Shown: positions 17,297 through 25,962 of the stretch, one piece after another
Position numbering within the stretch: position 1 is the stretch's first letter
How the letters are laid out: every line of letters starts with the position of its first letter
Source of the DNA: Kitasatospora sp. MAA4
GTDB lineage: Bacteria; Actinomycetota; Actinomycetes; Streptomycetales; Streptomycetaceae
Direction of reading: 5' to 3'
DNA: 60,562 bases
NCBI RefSeq assembly: GCF_029893355.1
Contig: NZ_JARZAI010000041.1
Span: forward strand, 1-60,562
The notes under the pieces: generated by a model
Seen by the model: only the letters and a program-made list of their open reading frames with translations
Database searches by the model: none
Told to the model about the DNA's origin: nothing
Program-made: the position numbers and the translations under genes

Positions 17297-19636
17297 GTGC
17301 AGGCGAGCAACCACAGCTTCGCCGTCGGCCACGCCGACCAGGTCGCCTACTACTCCGGCCGACGTGCCCCGGCGGCCTGGCCGCACCAGGTCGGGGCGGT
17401 CCCGCACACCGCGCACTGCTTCCAGCGCCGGGCCGTTCTCGACGCCCCCGACTCCCCCGACACCGCTGCGCGCTGCCGGATCCTGGTCGGCACCGCCGGG
17501 GTCGGCAAGACCCAGCTGGCCGCGAACGAGGCCCGTACCGCCTGGCAGGCCGGGCAGCTCGACCTGCTGGTCTGGGTCGCCGCCGGCAGCCGCGCGGCGA
17601 TTCTGACCGCCTACGCCCGGGCCATCGCCGAGATCACCGGTAGCGACCCGGCCGATCCGGAGCAGGGCGCGCGGGAGTTCCTGGCCTGGCTCCGGCCGGG
17701 CGGGGCCGGGGAGGCGGTCCGCTGGCTGATCGTCCTGGACGGTCCGGTCGACCCCGACGACCTGCGCGGACTCTGGCCGCCGGACCAGCCCGTGGGGCGG
17801 ACCCTGGTCACCACCTGGCGCCGGGATCTGGCCCGCGAGGGGCTCGGCCGACAGGTGGTCACCGTGCCGTCGTTCAGCTCCGCCGAGGCTCTCGGCTACC
17901 TCACGGCGGTGCTCGCCGCGACCGGCCGAGTCGAGCCGCCCGAACAACTGGAGGCTCTCGCCCGCGAGTTGGGACACCTGCCGCTCGCGCTCGCGCAGGC
18001 GGCCGGCTACCTGGGCAGCACCGGCCCGAGCTGCGCCGAGTACCTCCGGCTGCTCGGCGAGGACGGTCGGCGACTGGCCGACCTCGTACCGGACCCGGGC
18101 GGACTGCCGGACGGGCAGAGTCTGCCGCTGCCCCACGCCTGGGACCTCGCGCTGGAGCGCGCCGACGCCCTGGCACCGGTCGGGACGGCGCGGATGCTGC
18201 TGGAGCTGGCGGCGCAGCTGGCCTCCGACGGCATCCCGGCCGGGGTGCTGACCGCCGCGGTCAGGTACCTCGACCGGCAGCGGGCCGCACGCACGGGCGA
18301 GGACGCGGAGCCGGACGGCAGCGGCGACGAGACGCTCGCGCTGCTGCACCGGTGGAGCCTGCTCGACTACGACCCGGCGGACAGGGACCGGTCGGTGCGG
18401 GTCCACCCGGTGGTGCAGCGAGCCGTCCGCGAGGGCGCGCCCGCGAGCCGGGCCGCCGAGCTGGTCGACGTGGCCGCCAACCTGCTCCTCGTCGCGTCCC
18501 GGGAGTCGGCGGACGAGGCGAACTCGCTGACGTTCTTCCTGGTGCCCCGGAGGGAGCAGGCGCCGCACCTGCGTTCACGCGCCCTCGACTTCCCTCCGGA
18601 CGTGCTGCGCTCGAACGTCGAGGCGCTCATCCGCAATGACCGGGTCCTGCTGCTGGGCTCCGGCAAGCCCGAGCTCCGGCACGGCTGGAGTACCGGCGGG
18701 GAAGTGCACGACCTGGTGTTCCGGGTGGGCGACACGCTGGCGGACGACGGCCGGCCACAGGCCGCGCTGGACTACTTCGAAACGCTGCTGCCGACGACGG
18801 CCGACCGGCTGGGAACACGGCACGAGTCCGTGACGAAGCTGCGCGGCCGGATCGCGCGGCTGCGGGCGGAATCCGGCGACCCCACCGCCGCGATCACCGA
18901 GTACCGCCGGATGATCGGCGACCAACTGGCCCTGCTGGCCCCGGAGTACGAGCTGTTCCCGTCCCAACGGGTCCGCCTGGTCGGAGAGGTCACCGAGCTG
19001 CGGTACCAGCTGGCCCACTGGCTCGAACAGGCCGGCGACCTGCCGGGCGTCGCAGGCGTCCATCGCGACCTCCTCGCCGATGACGGCTACATCGCAGCCG
19101 TCAACGGACGGACGGGCCCGCCGGACTTCACCCTGCGCAGCGCCGCCGCCGAATGGCAGGGAAGGGCGGGAGACCCGGCCGGGGCAGTGGCCATGTATCG
19201 CCAGCTCGTCAACGAGCGGCTCCACACGCGCGGACCACAGGACTCGGGCACCTTCGACGCCCGGTTCAGCTTCGGCCACTGGCTGGGCGAGTCGGGCGAC
19301 GCGCGGGGGGCCGTGACCGTCCTGACCGACCTGCTCAACGACCAACTCCGCCTGGAGTCGCGCGAGATCGCCAACGGCGCTCGGGACACCTGGTCCAACC
19401 CGTACGCGCTGTCCGGCGACACCGCCCGGTCCGAGATGTTCCGTACCCGGGCCGCCATCGCCCACTGGCGCGGCCGATCCGGCGACCCTCGCGGCGCGGT
19501 GGCCGTCCTCTCCGACCTGCTGAACGAGCAACTGCGCGTCCTGCGACCGGACCATCCCGACCTCGCGACCACCCAGCGGGCACTCACGTACTGGCAGGAA
19601 CAGCCCCAGGGCAGGGGGTGGCTACGGGGGAGGTAG
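17297..19636 (+). CDS. STAND (NB-ARC-like) NTPase with C-terminal TPR-like repeats
   Basis: This 779-aa protein begins with GVQASNHSFAVGHADQVAYY, a short beta-prone motif resembling the tail of the upstream small protein. WPHQVGAVP and CFQRR follow, then the P-loop GTAGVGKT (65-72). The Walker B strand WLIVLDG (143-149) has Gly where Asp is usual. TLVTTWRR and ELGHLPLALAQAAGYL match the NB-ARC sensor and GxP regions. From about residue 480 the protein is TPR-like, with repeated units containing GDPxGAVAVLxDLLNEQLR. The GTG start has a poor ribosome site and lies 56 nt after the small gene, so coupling is likely. STAND proteins bind a trigger on their repeats and oligomerise to activate effectors; the trigger is unknown. 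Confidence 0.85.
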   Translation: MQASNHSFAVGHADQVAYYSGRRAPAAWPHQVGAVPHTAHCFQRRAVLDAPDSPDTAARCRILVGTAGVGKTQLAANEARTAWQAGQLDLLVWVAAGSRAAILTAYARAIAEITGSDPADPEQGAREFLAWLRPGGAGEAVRWLIVLDGPVDPDDLRGLWPPDQPVGRTLVTTWRRDLAREGLGRQVVTVPSFSSAEALGYLTAVLAATGRVEPPEQLEALARELGHLPLALAQAAGYLGSTGPSCAEYLRLLGEDGRRLADLVPDPGGLPDGQSLPLPHAWDLALERADALAPVGTARMLLELAAQLASDGIPAGVLTAAVRYLDRQRAARTGEDAEPDGSGDETLALLHRWSLLDYDPADRDRSVRVHPVVQRAVREGAPASRAAELVDVAANLLLVASRESADEANSLTFFLVPRREQAPHLRSRALDFPPDVLRSNVEALIRNDRVLLLGSGKPELRHGWSTGGEVHDLVFRVGDTLADDGRPQAALDYFETLLPTTADRLGTRHESVTKLRGRIARLRAESGDPTAAITEYRRMIGDQLALLAPEYELFPSQRVRLVGEVTELRYQLAHWLEQAGDLPGVAGVHRDLLADDGYIAAVNGRTGPPDFTLRSAAAEWQGRAGDPAGAVAMYRQLVNERLHTRGPQDSGTFDARFSFGHWLGESGDARGAVTVLTDLLNDQLRLESREIANGARDTWSNPYALSGDTARSEMFRTRAAIAHWRGRSGDPRGAVAVLSDLLNEQLRVLRPDHPDLATTQRALTYWQEQPQGRGWLRGR

Positions 19637-19645
19637 GGCGCGTGG

Positions 19646-20644
19646 TCAGAACTGCTGGAACGCCGCGGCCACGGCCGCGCGGTCGGCGCCCGCGCGCAGG
19701 TGGGCCAGGAGGAGCAGTCGGGCCTTGAGGGGGTCCAGATAGCCGGCGCTGATCAGTCCGCGGCCGAGGAGGTCCTTCTCGGAGCCGGGGAAGGCATAGG
19801 TCTCGGTGAGCACGGGACCGGCGCCGGTACGGGAGGCGAGGACCACCGGGACAGTGGCCGCGAGCCTCTCCAGCGGCTCGACCCAGCCGGCGGGGACGTG
19901 GCCTGCGCCGAAGGCCGCCACCACCACACCCGCGAATCGGCTCTCCAGGCCCTCCAGCAGGGTGCCGTCGTCGCCGAGGCTCGCCACGATCAGCGCCACC
20001 TTCGCGTCGTCGGTGAACGGCAGGCCCACGGGGAGCGCCCTGCGGCGGCTCGTCAGCAGGAGGCGCAGGCGTCCCTCGGCGAGGTAGCCGAGGGGGCCGG
20101 CGTTCGGGGAGGCGAAGGCGGCGACGCCGGTGCTGTGGACCTTGCGGACCAGATGGGCGGCGTGCACGGTGTCGGCGAAGACGACCACGCAGCCGAGGTC
20201 GGCGGCCTCGGGACTGGCCGCGCTCTGCACGGCGGCCAGCACGTTGGCCGGCCCGTCCGCACCCGCGAGGGACGGGTTGCGCATGGCACCCGTGACGACC
20301 ACCGGAGCCCGGCCGGTGTACAGCAGGTCCAGGAGGAACGCGGTCTCCTCCAGGGTGTCGGTGCCCTGGGTGATGACGAAGCCGTCGATCCCGGCAGCCG
20401 CACGCTCGTTGAGCAGCTGGGCCAGCTCCGCGATGTCGTCGACCAGGAGCGAGGCGCCGGGCTTCTGCCGGAAGTCCAGCACACCCACGCGCGCCCACCG
20501 GTCCAACCCCGGCACCGCCGCCACCAGGTCCGCCGCCGTCAACCGGGGCACCACTCCCCCACCGGCGCCCGGACCGGAGGTCATCGCGATGGTCCCGCCG
20601 AGCGTCACCACGAGGACGGTCGGCAGCGAAGCGTCAGAAGGCAC
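19646..20644 (-). CDS. L-asparaginase (type I/II asparaginase family)
   Basis: This 332-aa protein has the two asparaginase signatures: VVTLGGTIAM near the N-terminus with the nucleophilic Thr, and ITQGTDTLEETAFLLD with the Thr-Asp pair of the second triad. VVVTGAMRN and ADGPANVLAA are also conserved. It converts L-asparagine to aspartate and ammonia. No signal peptide is evident, so it is probably cytoplasmic. It starts with GTG inside the 3' end of the upstream zinc-ribbon gene (11-nt overlap). Its stop is only 9 nt from the stop of the convergent STAND gene. Confidence 0.93.
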   Translation of the reverse strand: MPSDASLPTVLVVTLGGTIAMTSGPGAGGGVVPRLTAADLVAAVPGLDRWARVGVLDFRQKPGASLLVDDIAELAQLLNERAAAGIDGFVITQGTDTLEETAFLLDLLYTGRAPVVVTGAMRNPSLAGADGPANVLAAVQSAASPEAADLGCVVVFADTVHAAHLVRKVHSTGVAAFASPNAGPLGYLAEGRLRLLLTSRRRALPVGLPFTDDAKVALIVASLGDDGTLLEGLESRFAGVVVAAFGAGHVPAGWVEPLERLAATVPVVLASRTGAGPVLTETYAFPGSEKDLLGRGLISAGYLDPLKARLLLLAHLRAGADRAAVAAAFQQF

Positions 20645-21266
20645 GGTCGGGAACCCTTTCGAGAGTGCGGTGCCAGATGCTCTGCCACTGGCGGTGCGCC
20701 GCGATGCGCTGGACCATACCGGCCGTCGAGCGCTGGACGTGGAGCGCGATTCCGCAGCGTCGGCACAGCTGGTAGGTCGCGTAGCCGTCGTCCCAGAGGA
20801 CTGCTCGGCTACCCGTGCAGAGCGGGCAGCCGCCTTCGTCCGGGTGCGCGGCCCGGCCGATGGAGTGTCGAACGACCTCGGACAGAGGTCTGGCGGGGTG
20901 CCGACGCGGGTCCGGGCAGAGGTAGCCGGGCCGTCCCCATCCCCAGCTCCAGGTCGGCAAGGCCTCGTGCCGGGCGGGCTGTCGCTGCCCGGCGTGCTTC
21001 TCCGCGCGGCGCCGCTGGACGTAGTCGGCCTGCGCGGACAGCCACACCTGCCGGGCGGCGTGCAGTTCCTCGACGGCGCGGACCAGCGACTCGGGATCCC
21101 GAGCGAGATCCTCGGGGATCTGGGCGCTGAGGACCAGGTGGTGGTAGGTGGCCCGGAGGCCGTAAGGGGCGAACACCTCCAGGCACGTGCGCAGAGCGCT
21201 CAGTCGCCGGTACGGCGGCAGGTCGGCGTCGTGCACGCGGGCTCGGTGGGTGTGGAAGCTGCTCAT
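20634..21266 (-). CDS. Hypothetical protein with C-terminal zinc ribbon
   Basis: I do not recognise this 210-aa protein. It has an N-terminal helical half rich in Arg/Ala/Leu, a Trp/Arg/Pro-rich linker (WSWGWGRPGYLCPDPRRHP), and a C-terminal CPLC...CRRCG pair spaced by about 20 residues that should bind zinc. The 3' end overlaps the start of the asparaginase gene by 11 nt, so the two are translationally coupled. The zinc ribbon and basic character would suit nucleic-acid or protein binding, but no function is supported. Confidence 0.75.
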   Translation of the reverse strand: MSSFHTHRARVHDADLPPYRRLSALRTCLEVFAPYGLRATYHHLVLSAQIPEDLARDPESLVRAVEELHAARQVWLSAQADYVQRRRAEKHAGQRQPARHEALPTWSWGWGRPGYLCPDPRRHPARPLSEVVRHSIGRAAHPDEGGCPLCTGSRAVLWDDGYATYQLCRRCGIALHVQRSTAGMVQRIAAHRQWQSIWHRTLERVPDRAF

Positions 21267-21376
21267 GGCGTAGCCATGCTGTCATCCCCAGGCCGCGTCC
21301 TGCGAGCGGATGAGCCGTGCACGGGATATGACGCTGACGCGCGGCGACCGGTCGCAGCGCTGGAGAACACGGTCTC

Positions 21377-23296
21377 TCAGTGACTGTTCGTCAGAAGATG
21401 GAGCTTCAGCGCCAGTTGGAGTTCCATCGCGCGATCCGGGCAGCTCCAGTCCGCCCCCAGGATGGACTCGATCCGGTCAAGGCGCTGGACCACGGTGTTG
21501 ACGTGGATGTGCAGTTCCTCCTTGGCCCGGGTCAGGTTCGCGCCACAGGCGAAGTAGGCGCGCAGGGTGCCGACCAGGTCGGTGCCACGCCGGGCGTCGT
21601 AGTCGAGCAGCGGCCCCAGAGCGGACCGGACGAATCCGCCGACCTGGTGGCCCTCGCCGAGCAGAACGCCGAGGAAGCCGAGGTCGGACGCGCAGGCGCC
21701 CTCGCCGGTGCGGCCCAGCACGTGCATCGCCCGCAGGCAGCGGACCGCCTCGGCATGCGCGGCGGCGAGGCCTGCCGGTCCGGCCGCGGGGCCGGCGGCT
21801 GCGACGGTGACGGGGGCGCCGGTGAGATGGGCGAGCTGGGCGGCGGCCGTACGGGCGGCCTCGGCGGGCGTGGTGGCGCGGTGCGGGAGGAGGAGGACCA
21901 CGGTGTCGTCGTGCTCGGCGGTGATGCCGCCCCGGCCGAAGAGGTGCTGCAACCCGGCGCCGGCCAGCTTGTTGCGGGCGTGGGCCGGGGACTGGGCGAC
22001 CAGCAGGACATGAGGGCGGTTCAGGTCGGTGCCCAGGCGGCGTCCGCGGTCCACCAGTCCGGCCGGGTCGCGGCCGGGGGCGGTGAGCACCTCGGTGAGC
22101 AGCTCACCGCGGATGCGGTTCTCGGTCTCGGCGACGGTCCGGCGCAGCAGTAGGAGGAGTGCCGTGACCACGCCGGCCCGCTCGAAGAGCCGGCGGTCGG
22201 CGTCGCCGAGTTCGGGGTGGTCCAACAGGACCAGAGTACCGAGGAGTTCGGGCCCGGCGAGGACGGCGCAGACCCAGTGCCGGCCGAGCGGGACGGCGCG
22301 AGCGGCCGTCCTGGACTCGGCCGCGGCGGCGGTCACCGTCTCGGGGGCGAGATCCGAGGCGCGGCCGGCCTGGGCGAGCCGGTGGCCGGTCGGATCGTGG
22401 AGGGCGATGGGGGCGCCCAGGAGCTCGGCCACCGCCGCCGCCACGTCGGCCGTCGCTCCACCGCGCAGGACGAGATCGGTGAGGCGGTCGTGGGCCTCCT
22501 CGGCGCGCTGGATCGCGGCGGCGTGCTCGCGGATGACCGCGTTGGCCTCGGCCAGCTCGGCCAGCGCCGCGCGGGTGTCGGCCAGCGCCCTGGCGGTGTC
22601 GATGGCGATGGCGGCGTGGGCGGCCAGTGAGCAGAGCAGCGCCACCTCGTCGGGTGAGAAGGGACGCGCCGTACGGTCGGCGGCGAACAGCACGCCGATG
22701 ACCTTCCCGCCCTCCGTGGTGCTGGAGCCGAGCAGCAGGGGCACGCCCAGGATGGCGACCAGGCCTTCGTCGACGACTCCGGCATCGATGGCGCCGGTGT
22801 GGTCGAAGCGCTCGTCCGTCCGGTAGTCGGGGGTGGCGTAGGGGCGGGCGGTCTGCGCGACCAGACCGCCGAGCCCCTTCCCCAGGTCCAGTCGGAGTCC
22901 TTGGAAGAGCGGGGACACCGAGCCGTCGGTCACCCGCATGTAGGTGTCGCCGGCCTGTTCGTCGGGGAGCGTCAGATAGGCGGTGTCGGTGCCCAGCAGC
23001 AGCCGTGCCCGGCGGACGATGGACTGGAGGACGGCGTCGAGATCGCGCAGCGCCGCGAGATCGCTCGCCGTGTCGAAGAGTGCGGTGAGTTCGGCCTCGC
23101 GGCGGCGGTGCTGTCCCAGCGTGCGCTGGACGCGCATCGCGAGCCAGGCGCCCTCCTCGATCGCCGCGGACTCGTGCGGCTGCGCTCCGCCGGCCCGGGC
23201 CTCGGCCGCGGCGCGACTGATGTCATCGGCCGACGCGCCGTCGGCGAGCAGTTCCAGCAGGCGGCGCAGGGCTGAGGTGATGGCGTGGTCGGACAT
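21377..23296 (-). CDS. GAF-domain PucR/CdaR-type transcriptional regulator
   Basis: This 639-aa protein has an N-terminal helix, a GAF domain at about residues 70-230 (LLGTDTAYLTLPDEQAGDTYMR; GVPLLLGSSTTEGGKVIGVLFAADR), a helical linker, a second sensor-like region and a C-terminal PucR helix-turn-helix (LRAYFACGANLTRAKEELHIHVNTV). PucR-family regulators respond to small metabolites. It precedes in coordinates, on the same strand, an MHS transporter and 3-hydroxybutyrate dehydrogenase, and lies 53 nt downstream of the transporter, so it probably controls that module. ATG 23296 was chosen as the first Met before conserved sequence. Confidence 0.88.
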   Translation of the reverse strand: MSDHAITSALRRLLELLADGASADDISRAAAEARAGGAQPHESAAIEEGAWLAMRVQRTLGQHRRREAELTALFDTASDLAALRDLDAVLQSIVRRARLLLGTDTAYLTLPDEQAGDTYMRVTDGSVSPLFQGLRLDLGKGLGGLVAQTARPYATPDYRTDERFDHTGAIDAGVVDEGLVAILGVPLLLGSSTTEGGKVIGVLFAADRTARPFSPDEVALLCSLAAHAAIAIDTARALADTRAALAELAEANAVIREHAAAIQRAEEAHDRLTDLVLRGGATADVAAAVAELLGAPIALHDPTGHRLAQAGRASDLAPETVTAAAAESRTAARAVPLGRHWVCAVLAGPELLGTLVLLDHPELGDADRRLFERAGVVTALLLLLRRTVAETENRIRGELLTEVLTAPGRDPAGLVDRGRRLGTDLNRPHVLLVAQSPAHARNKLAGAGLQHLFGRGGITAEHDDTVVLLLPHRATTPAEAARTAAAQLAHLTGAPVTVAAAGPAAGPAGLAAAHAEAVRCLRAMHVLGRTGEGACASDLGFLGVLLGEGHQVGGFVRSALGPLLDYDARRGTDLVGTLRAYFACGANLTRAKEELHIHVNTVVQRLDRIESILGADWSCPDRAMELQLALKLHLLTNSH

Positions 23297-23349
23297 GGTG
23301 GCCGCAATCGTCGCACAGGGGCTGGGGGAACGAAATGCCCGGCTCCACG

Positions 23350-24786
23350 TCAGGAACCGGCGCCGGAGGCGGCGATCTCCTGCCCGGTGCCCGCCACGGC
23401 GGCGGTACCGGAGGAGGGCGGGACGTCTGCCAGGTCGCGGTCGCGGGTCTCCTTGGCGAAGAGCATCGCGACCACGGTGATCACCGCGGCGATCCCGACG
23501 TACACCGAGATCGGGGACGAGTTGCCGTACGAGGCGAGCAGCGCCACGGCGATCAGCGGCGCCGGGGCGCCGGCCGCGACGGAGGCGAACTGGGCGCCGA
23601 TGGAGGCACCGGAGTAGCGCATCCGGGTGCCGAACATCTCGGAGAAGAACGCGGCCTGCGGGGCGTACATCGCGCTGTGGAACACCAGCGCGACGGTCAC
23701 CGCGACCGTGATCATCGCGAAGTGCCTGCTGTCCACGAGGGCGAAGAAGGGCCAGATCCAGATGCCCGCGCCCACCGCGCCGGCCAGGTAGACGGGCTTG
23801 CGGCCGACGCGGTCGGAGAGTGCGCCGAACAGCGGGATGAGACAGAACTGGATCGCCGAACCGATCAGCACGGCGTTGAGCGCGGTCTGCTTCGGCACCT
23901 TCAAGTGCTCGACGCAGTAAGCCAGGATGAAGGTGGTGACGACGTAGTAGGAGATGTTCTCCGCCATCCGGGCACCCATCGCGACCAGGACGTCGCGCCA
24001 GTGGTGGCGCAGCACGGCGACCATCGGAGGCTGCTCCTTGCCCTGGTCGGCCTGGTCGGCCATGGGGGCACCCCCGGCCGGAGGCCGGCGGAGCGTCCGG
24101 TCGTTCGCGAGGGCCTGCTGGAAGAGCGGGGACTCCTCCACCGAGAGCCGGATCCACAGGCCGACCGCGACCAGCACGGCCGAGAACAGGAACGGGATGC
24201 GCCAGCCCCAGGCGAGGGTGGCGGCGTCGCTCTGCACATGGGCCAGCAGGGTGAGGGCGCCCACCGCGAGCAGGTTGCCGAGCGGTGCGCCGCCCTGCGG
24301 CCAGGAGGCCCAGAAGCCGCGGCGCTCGGGGTCGCCGTGCTCGGAGACGAGCAGCACGGCGCCGCCCCACTCGCCGCCCAGCGCGAAGCCCTGGATCACC
24401 CGCAGTGTGGTGAGCAGGACCGGCGCGGCGATGCCGATCGACTTGTAGGTGGGCAGGCAGCCGATCAGCGCGGTGGCGCTGCCCATCATCAGCAGGCTGA
24501 CGACCAGGAGCTTCTTGCGGCCGAGGCGGTCGCCGAAGTGGCCGAAGACCAGGGCGCCGATCGGACGGGCGGCGAAGCCGATGGCATAGGTGAGGAAGGC
24601 GAGCAGGGTGCCGGTCAGCGGGTCGGAGGTGGGGAAGAAGAGCTTGCCGAAGACCAGGGCCGCGGCGGAGCCGTAGAGGAAGTAGTCGTACCACTCGATC
24701 GTGGTACCGATGAGACTTGCGCCGACTACGCGGGCAAGGCCGTTCGGCCTGCCGGGCGCGTTCACAGCACGGGGAGCGCTGGCCAT
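23350..24786 (-). CDS. MFS transporter of the metabolite:H+ symporter (MHS) family
   Basis: This 478-aa protein has about 12 membrane segments. IGTTIEWYDYFLYGSAAALVF at the N-terminus, the loop GHFGDRLGRKK between TM2 and TM3, and LRVIQGFALGGEWGGAVLL are hallmarks of the MHS branch (proline/betaine, citrate, dicarboxylate and hydroxybutyrate transporters). It sits between a 3-hydroxybutyrate dehydrogenase gene (upstream, 46-nt gap) and a GAF/PucR regulator. From this context I infer uptake of 3-hydroxybutyrate or a related short-chain acid. Confidence 0.9.
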   Translation of the reverse strand: MASAPRAVNAPGRPNGLARVVGASLIGTTIEWYDYFLYGSAAALVFGKLFFPTSDPLTGTLLAFLTYAIGFAARPIGALVFGHFGDRLGRKKLLVVSLLMMGSATALIGCLPTYKSIGIAAPVLLTTLRVIQGFALGGEWGGAVLLVSEHGDPERRGFWASWPQGGAPLGNLLAVGALTLLAHVQSDAATLAWGWRIPFLFSAVLVAVGLWIRLSVEESPLFQQALANDRTLRRPPAGGAPMADQADQGKEQPPMVAVLRHHWRDVLVAMGARMAENISYYVVTTFILAYCVEHLKVPKQTALNAVLIGSAIQFCLIPLFGALSDRVGRKPVYLAGAVGAGIWIWPFFALVDSRHFAMITVAVTVALVFHSAMYAPQAAFFSEMFGTRMRYSGASIGAQFASVAAGAPAPLIAVALLASYGNSSPISVYVGIAAVITVVAMLFAKETRDRDLADVPPSSGTAAVAGTGQEIAASGAGS

Positions 24787-24832
24787 GGGTTCACCGTTTC
24801 GGGGGGCGGAGAGTGGGGTGGGCTGGGGGGTG

Positions 24833-25627
24833 TCAGTGAGCGGTCCAACCGCCGTCCAGCGGCAGCGAGGTACCGGTGACGTAGCCGCTGGGCGGCGAGC
24901 AGAGCCACAGAGCCGCGTGGGCGACCTCGTCGGGCTCGATCAGCCGCTTGATCGCGGAGCGTTCGAGCATCACCTGCTCCACCACGTCCTGGGTGGAGAT
25001 GCCGTGGGCGAGGGCCTGTGCGGCGATCTGCTCCTCGACCAGGGGCGTGCGCACGTAGCCGGGGCTGACGCAGTTGCTCGTCACGCCGTAGGGGGCGCCT
25101 TCGAGCGCCACCACCTTGCTCAGCCCCTCCAGGGCGTGCTTGGCAGTGACGTACGCGGACTTGAAGGGGCTGGCCCGCAGGCCGTGCACCGAGGAGATGT
25201 TGACGATCCGTCCCCACTCCTGCCCGTACATGTGGGGCAGGGTGCGGCGGATGATGCGGAACGGCGCCTCGACCATCACCCGCTGGATCAGCTGGAAGCG
25301 ATCCGGCGGGAAGTCGTGGACGGGGGCGATGTGTTGCAGGCCCGCGTTGTTGACGACGATGTCGGCATCGTCGGGCAGCCCGTCCACCGCGACCGGATCG
25401 GACAGGTCGACGACCAGCGCGATCCCGCCGATCTCCTGCGCCACCGCCTCGGCGGCCTCGGCCGCGCGGTCCACGACGTAGACCCGGGCACCCGCCGCGG
25501 CGAAGGCGACGGCGCAGGCGCGGCCGATCCCGCCGGCCGCTCCGGTGATCAACGCGGTGCGGCCGATCAGGAACGGCGCGGGAGCCGTGGGCCGGTCGGT
25601 GCTGTGGGTGCTCTCCATGGCGGTCAC
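24833..25627 (-). CDS. 3-hydroxybutyrate dehydrogenase (short-chain dehydrogenase/reductase)
   Basis: This 264-aa SDR has the cofactor motif TGAAGGIG, NNAG, the catalytic Ser in NISSVHG and YxxxK in SAYVTAKHALEGLSK. HGLRASPFKSAYVTAKHA and the C-terminal GYVTGTSLPLDGGWTAH closely follow bacterial D-3-hydroxybutyrate dehydrogenases, which oxidise 3-hydroxybutyrate to acetoacetate with NAD+. It heads a same-strand group with an MHS transporter and a GAF/PucR regulator. The start may be GTG 25627 or ATG 25618; neither has a strong ribosome site. Confidence 0.9.
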   Translation of the reverse strand: MTAMESTHSTDRPTAPAPFLIGRTALITGAAGGIGRACAVAFAAAGARVYVVDRAAEAAEAVAQEIGGIALVVDLSDPVAVDGLPDDADIVVNNAGLQHIAPVHDFPPDRFQLIQRVMVEAPFRIIRRTLPHMYGQEWGRIVNISSVHGLRASPFKSAYVTAKHALEGLSKVVALEGAPYGVTSNCVSPGYVRTPLVEEQIAAQALAHGISTQDVVEQVMLERSAIKRLIEPDEVAHAALWLCSPPSGYVTGTSLPLDGGWTAH

Positions 25628-25962
25628 GGTAGAGATGACGGCGAAGGTCTCCCATGTGCGGGACGACCACAGTGATCAGGCCGGATATGGCGCGCTCTGC
25701 CATGTCGCCGGGCCTCTGCGATCGACCGAACGAGGTCATTGCGCGGGCGAACGGGAGTGCAGCAGGAGGGGCCCTCCGCGGCGGGCCCCTCCTGCTGTGC
25801 TGAACGCGCAATCCTTCTGGTGGAGTTGTCGCGAATGCGACATGTCATGTTCTCGCCATGCCGGGCGCCTTTCTCGCGGCTCCCGGCGGCACCAGCATCC
25901 GTGTGCCCCGTGTCGGCGGCAGCCGACACCCATCCGGTACCGCTCGGTATGTCAGGAGAGAC
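25628..25962. other. Intergenic region (335 bp): divergent promoters, terminator and leader hairpin
   Basis: No gene is supported here. It separates divergent genes and holds the strong hairpin at 25760-25797, a 6-bp inverted repeat TGTCGC/GCGACA (25827-25842), and an 8-bp perfect hairpin GTGTCGGC/GCCGACAC with a four-base loop at 25910-25929, about 33 nt upstream of the ATG at 25963. The promoters of both neighbours must lie here, but I could not place -35/-10 boxes with confidence. Confidence 0.55.
25760..25797. terminator. Strong hairpin terminator-like inverted repeat
   Basis: The 15-bp perfect stem is CAGCAGGAGGGGCCC (25760-25774) with GGGCCCCTCCTGCTG (25783-25797) and an 8-nt loop. It sits between two divergent genes, so it is not downstream of either. 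It may insulate the two promoters, or mark the end of a transcript from a gene since lost. Confidence 0.6.
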
